Part shown: in pieces, positions 6,088 to 7,029 of the stretch
Layout: every line of letters begins with the position of its first letter
Numbering within the stretch: position 1 is the stretch's first letter
Assembly (NCBI GenBank): GCA_045534775.1
Contig: JAZSKI010000071.1
Coordinates: forward strand, 1 to 7,029
DNA: 7,029 nt
Origin: JAZOTK01 sp045534775
Lineage (GTDB): Bacteria > Bacillota > Clostridia > RUG12999
Reading direction: 5' to 3'
Made by a program: the position numbers and the translations under genes
Notes under the pieces: generated by a model
The model's input: only the letters and a program-made list of their open reading frames with translations
What the model was told of the DNA's origin: nothing
Database searches by the model: none

Positions 6088-6690
6088 TCAAGCCTTTCGG
6101 CGTGATTTCATCTGATATTCAAACAAACCATGCTTACTGCAGTAAAAACAAATTTTACCGCCGTACATTTTCGGAAAACGCACTGTGCAGTCTTGCTCAG
6201 GATATAGTTTTATGGTAAGTACCCTATCAAACCTCACATACGACACGAAGCTTATATAATGCTCCTTTGTCATTTCGTGATTAAATTCAATATAATAATC
6301 GTCCTCAATTTCAGAAATGTTGATTGTGTGCTCATCGTCTGCCAAAACCGCATTTAAAGCTTCAAGCTGTTTTCCGCAACACACAACCTGACTGCTTCCT
6401 GTTCCTTGCATAAAGCTCCCGCAATGGGGACAGACATAAAATTTTGTTCTTTTCATATTATTAGCACTCTCCAAATTCTGCTCCAGGTCGCCTGACAAAA
6501 TAGTTTTCTCGCTCACGCCAAGAATATCCGCTAAAGCTGATACTGTTGATACATCAGGAAATCCGTGTCCCGTCTCCCATTTTGAAACTGTTTTTGGCAC
6601 AATGCCAAGCTTGTCCGCAACCTCTTTTTGTGTCATTCCTTTAGCTTTTCTTAAATTGCAAAGTAGTTTTCCGTTTTTATTTAAATCCAT
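6088..6690 (-). CDS. XRE-type HTH regulator fused to a desulfoferrodoxin-like domain
   Basis: A 200-residue protein of two parts. Residues about 6-65 form a Cro/C1-type helix-turn-helix (LRKAKGMTQKEVADKLGI, then TVSKWETGHGFPDVST). Residues about 82-192 resemble desulfoferrodoxin, the two-centre class I superoxide reductase. A desulforedoxin-like knuckle has Cys87, Cys90, Cys104 and Cys105 (C-x2-C-x13-CC). The second half supplies His121, His138 (NHEM), His144 (EHYI), Cys184 and His187 (CSKHG), with the family spacings of 6 between the middle His pair and 3 between Cys and the last His. The residue just before His121, Lys in active enzymes (E-K-H), appears to be Glu120. Start ATG 6690 is set by GGAGG 9 nt upstream. 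I infer an iron-based redox or oxidant sensor that represses or activates DNA targets, perhaps its own operon with the GNAT gene. An alternative is that the metal domain only stabilises structure. The last ten residues are basic. Confidence 0.9.
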   Translation of the reverse strand: MDLNKNGKLLCNLRKAKGMTQKEVADKLGIVPKTVSKWETGHGFPDVSTVSALADILGVSEKTILSGDLEQNLESANNMKRTKFYVCPHCGSFMQGTGSSQVVCCGKQLEALNAVLADDEHTINISEIEDDYYIEFNHEMTKEHYISFVSYVRFDRVLTIKLYPEQDCTVRFPKMYGGKICFYCSKHGLFEYQMKSRRKA

Positions 6691-6712
6691 TTTTCTTTAC
6701 CTCCACAATTTA

Positions 6713-6741
6713 AGCATAAAGCAATAATATAAAATAAACAA
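6713..6741 (-). promoter_or_regulatory. Possible promoter of the XRE gene
   Basis: On the minus strand TTGTTT (6741-6736) and TATGCT (6718-6713) are 17 nt apart, each matching four of six consensus bases. Transcription would begin near 6706, just before the GGAGG. The 75-bp gap 6691-6765 is AT-rich, so chance matches are likely. I see no terminator in the gap, and read-through from the methyltransferase gene is equally possible. Confidence 0.3.
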
Positions 6742-6765
6742 TCCACTATCCGTACACATTCAATA

Positions 6766-7029
6766 TTACCAAACAAAAGGAATCAAACGATATTTGACTT
6801 TTTGCTTATACTCACGATAGCCATCCAGTTCCTTTTCAAGAAACTCTTCTTCGCTCTTGATTCTCATAACAATGATAAAGGGATATGAAAGAAAAATCAA
6901 AAATGAATATATTGAACCCAATACAAGCGGCATAGACAAAAACAAAAAGATTGTTGCACTATACATTGGATGTCTTACAATGCTGTATAATCCCGTATCG
7001 ATTACTTTTTGCCCCTCTTGTACTTCAAT
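6766..7029 (-). CDS. Isoprenylcysteine carboxyl methyltransferase-family protein, N-terminus outside window
   Basis: Only the last 87 codons are present; the frame runs open through the window edge, so the Met codon at 6966 is internal. The motif TGLYSIVRHPMYSA is the hallmark of the ICMT/PEMT-like membrane methyltransferase fold. Two hydrophobic stretches follow (about visible residues 25-37 and 40-56), then the cytoplasmic helix RIKSEEEFLEKEL and the ending GYREYKQKVKYRLIPFVW, where the Arg-His and Glu residues bind S-adenosylmethionine in characterised relatives. Bacterial members methylate unknown small molecules or lipids, so the substrate is open; no prenylated-protein role should be assumed. 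Full members usually have about 180-220 residues, so more than half is missing. The gene stops 75 bp before the XRE start on the same strand, and co-transcription is possible. Confidence 0.88.
   Translation of the reverse strand: MEVQEGQKVIDTGLYSIVRHPMYSATIFLFLSMPLVLGSIYSFLIFLSYPFIIVMRIKSEEEFLEKELDGYREYKQKVKYRLIPFVW

Noticed and set aside
6766..6966. A complete 66-residue membrane protein starting at Met 6966
   Set aside because: The frame continues upstream with TGLYSIVRHPMY, showing this Met is inside a truncated methyltransferase gene.
1..7029. CRISPR arrays, tRNA or rRNA genes, insertion sequences, attachment sites, known riboswitch classes
   Set aside because: I saw no regularly spaced repeats, cloverleaf, transposase or recognisable riboswitch core anywhere in the window.

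Overview
The window looks like a piece of an anaerobic low-to-mid GC Firmicute of the class Clostridia (Lachnospiraceae or Oscillospiraceae type). The signs are strong AGGAGG-type ribosome sites, AT-rich intergenic DNA with sigma-A promoters, a fused AdhE fermentation enzyme with a Rex-like operator, a FeoB-associated Cys-rich membrane peptide, and a regulator carrying a desulfoferrodoxin-like domain. It is probably from a draft or metagenome assembly. Bases 1-28 match, with one mismatch, a BGI/MGI sequencing adapter as I remember it, so the left edge is a contig end and not genome sequence.

Layout. (1) 1-2603, minus strand: adhE, bifunctional aldehyde/alcohol dehydrogenase, complete except for its last few residues, which the adapter replaces. 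(2) 2604-2929: a 326-bp divergent control region. It holds two back-to-back sigma-A promoters, a 9-bp direct repeat, a perfect 16-bp Rex-type palindrome, and a hairpin that abuts the adhE ribosome site. (3) 2939-5239, plus strand: a compact operon of a cysteine desulfurase (start probably TTG), Sua5/YwlC-type threonylcarbamoyl-AMP synthase (ATGA overlap), and a 55-residue FeoB-associated-type membrane peptide (1-bp gap). (4) 5241-5320: two tandem hairpins, the second terminator-like, between convergent genes. (5) 5319-6690, minus strand: an XRE-type DNA-binding protein fused to a desulfoferrodoxin-like metal domain, followed by a GNAT acetyltransferase; a bulged hairpin lies between them. (6) 6766-7029, minus strand: the C-terminal part of an isoprenylcysteine-methyltransferase-family membrane protein, cut by the window edge.

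How the genes fit. AdhE recycles NADH by reducing acetyl-CoA to ethanol, and the Rex-type site suggests control by the NADH/NAD+ ratio. The plus-strand operon pairs sulfur mobilisation with tRNA t6A modification and a small iron-linked peptide, which together suggest translation and Fe-S housekeeping. The most unusual gene is the XRE-desulfoferrodoxin fusion. It keeps all apparent iron ligands of both desulfoferrodoxin centres, but the position matching the catalytic lysine of superoxide reductase appears to be Glu. That is compatible with an oxygen, superoxide or iron-redox sensing repressor acting on itself and the GNAT gene. This last step is inference.
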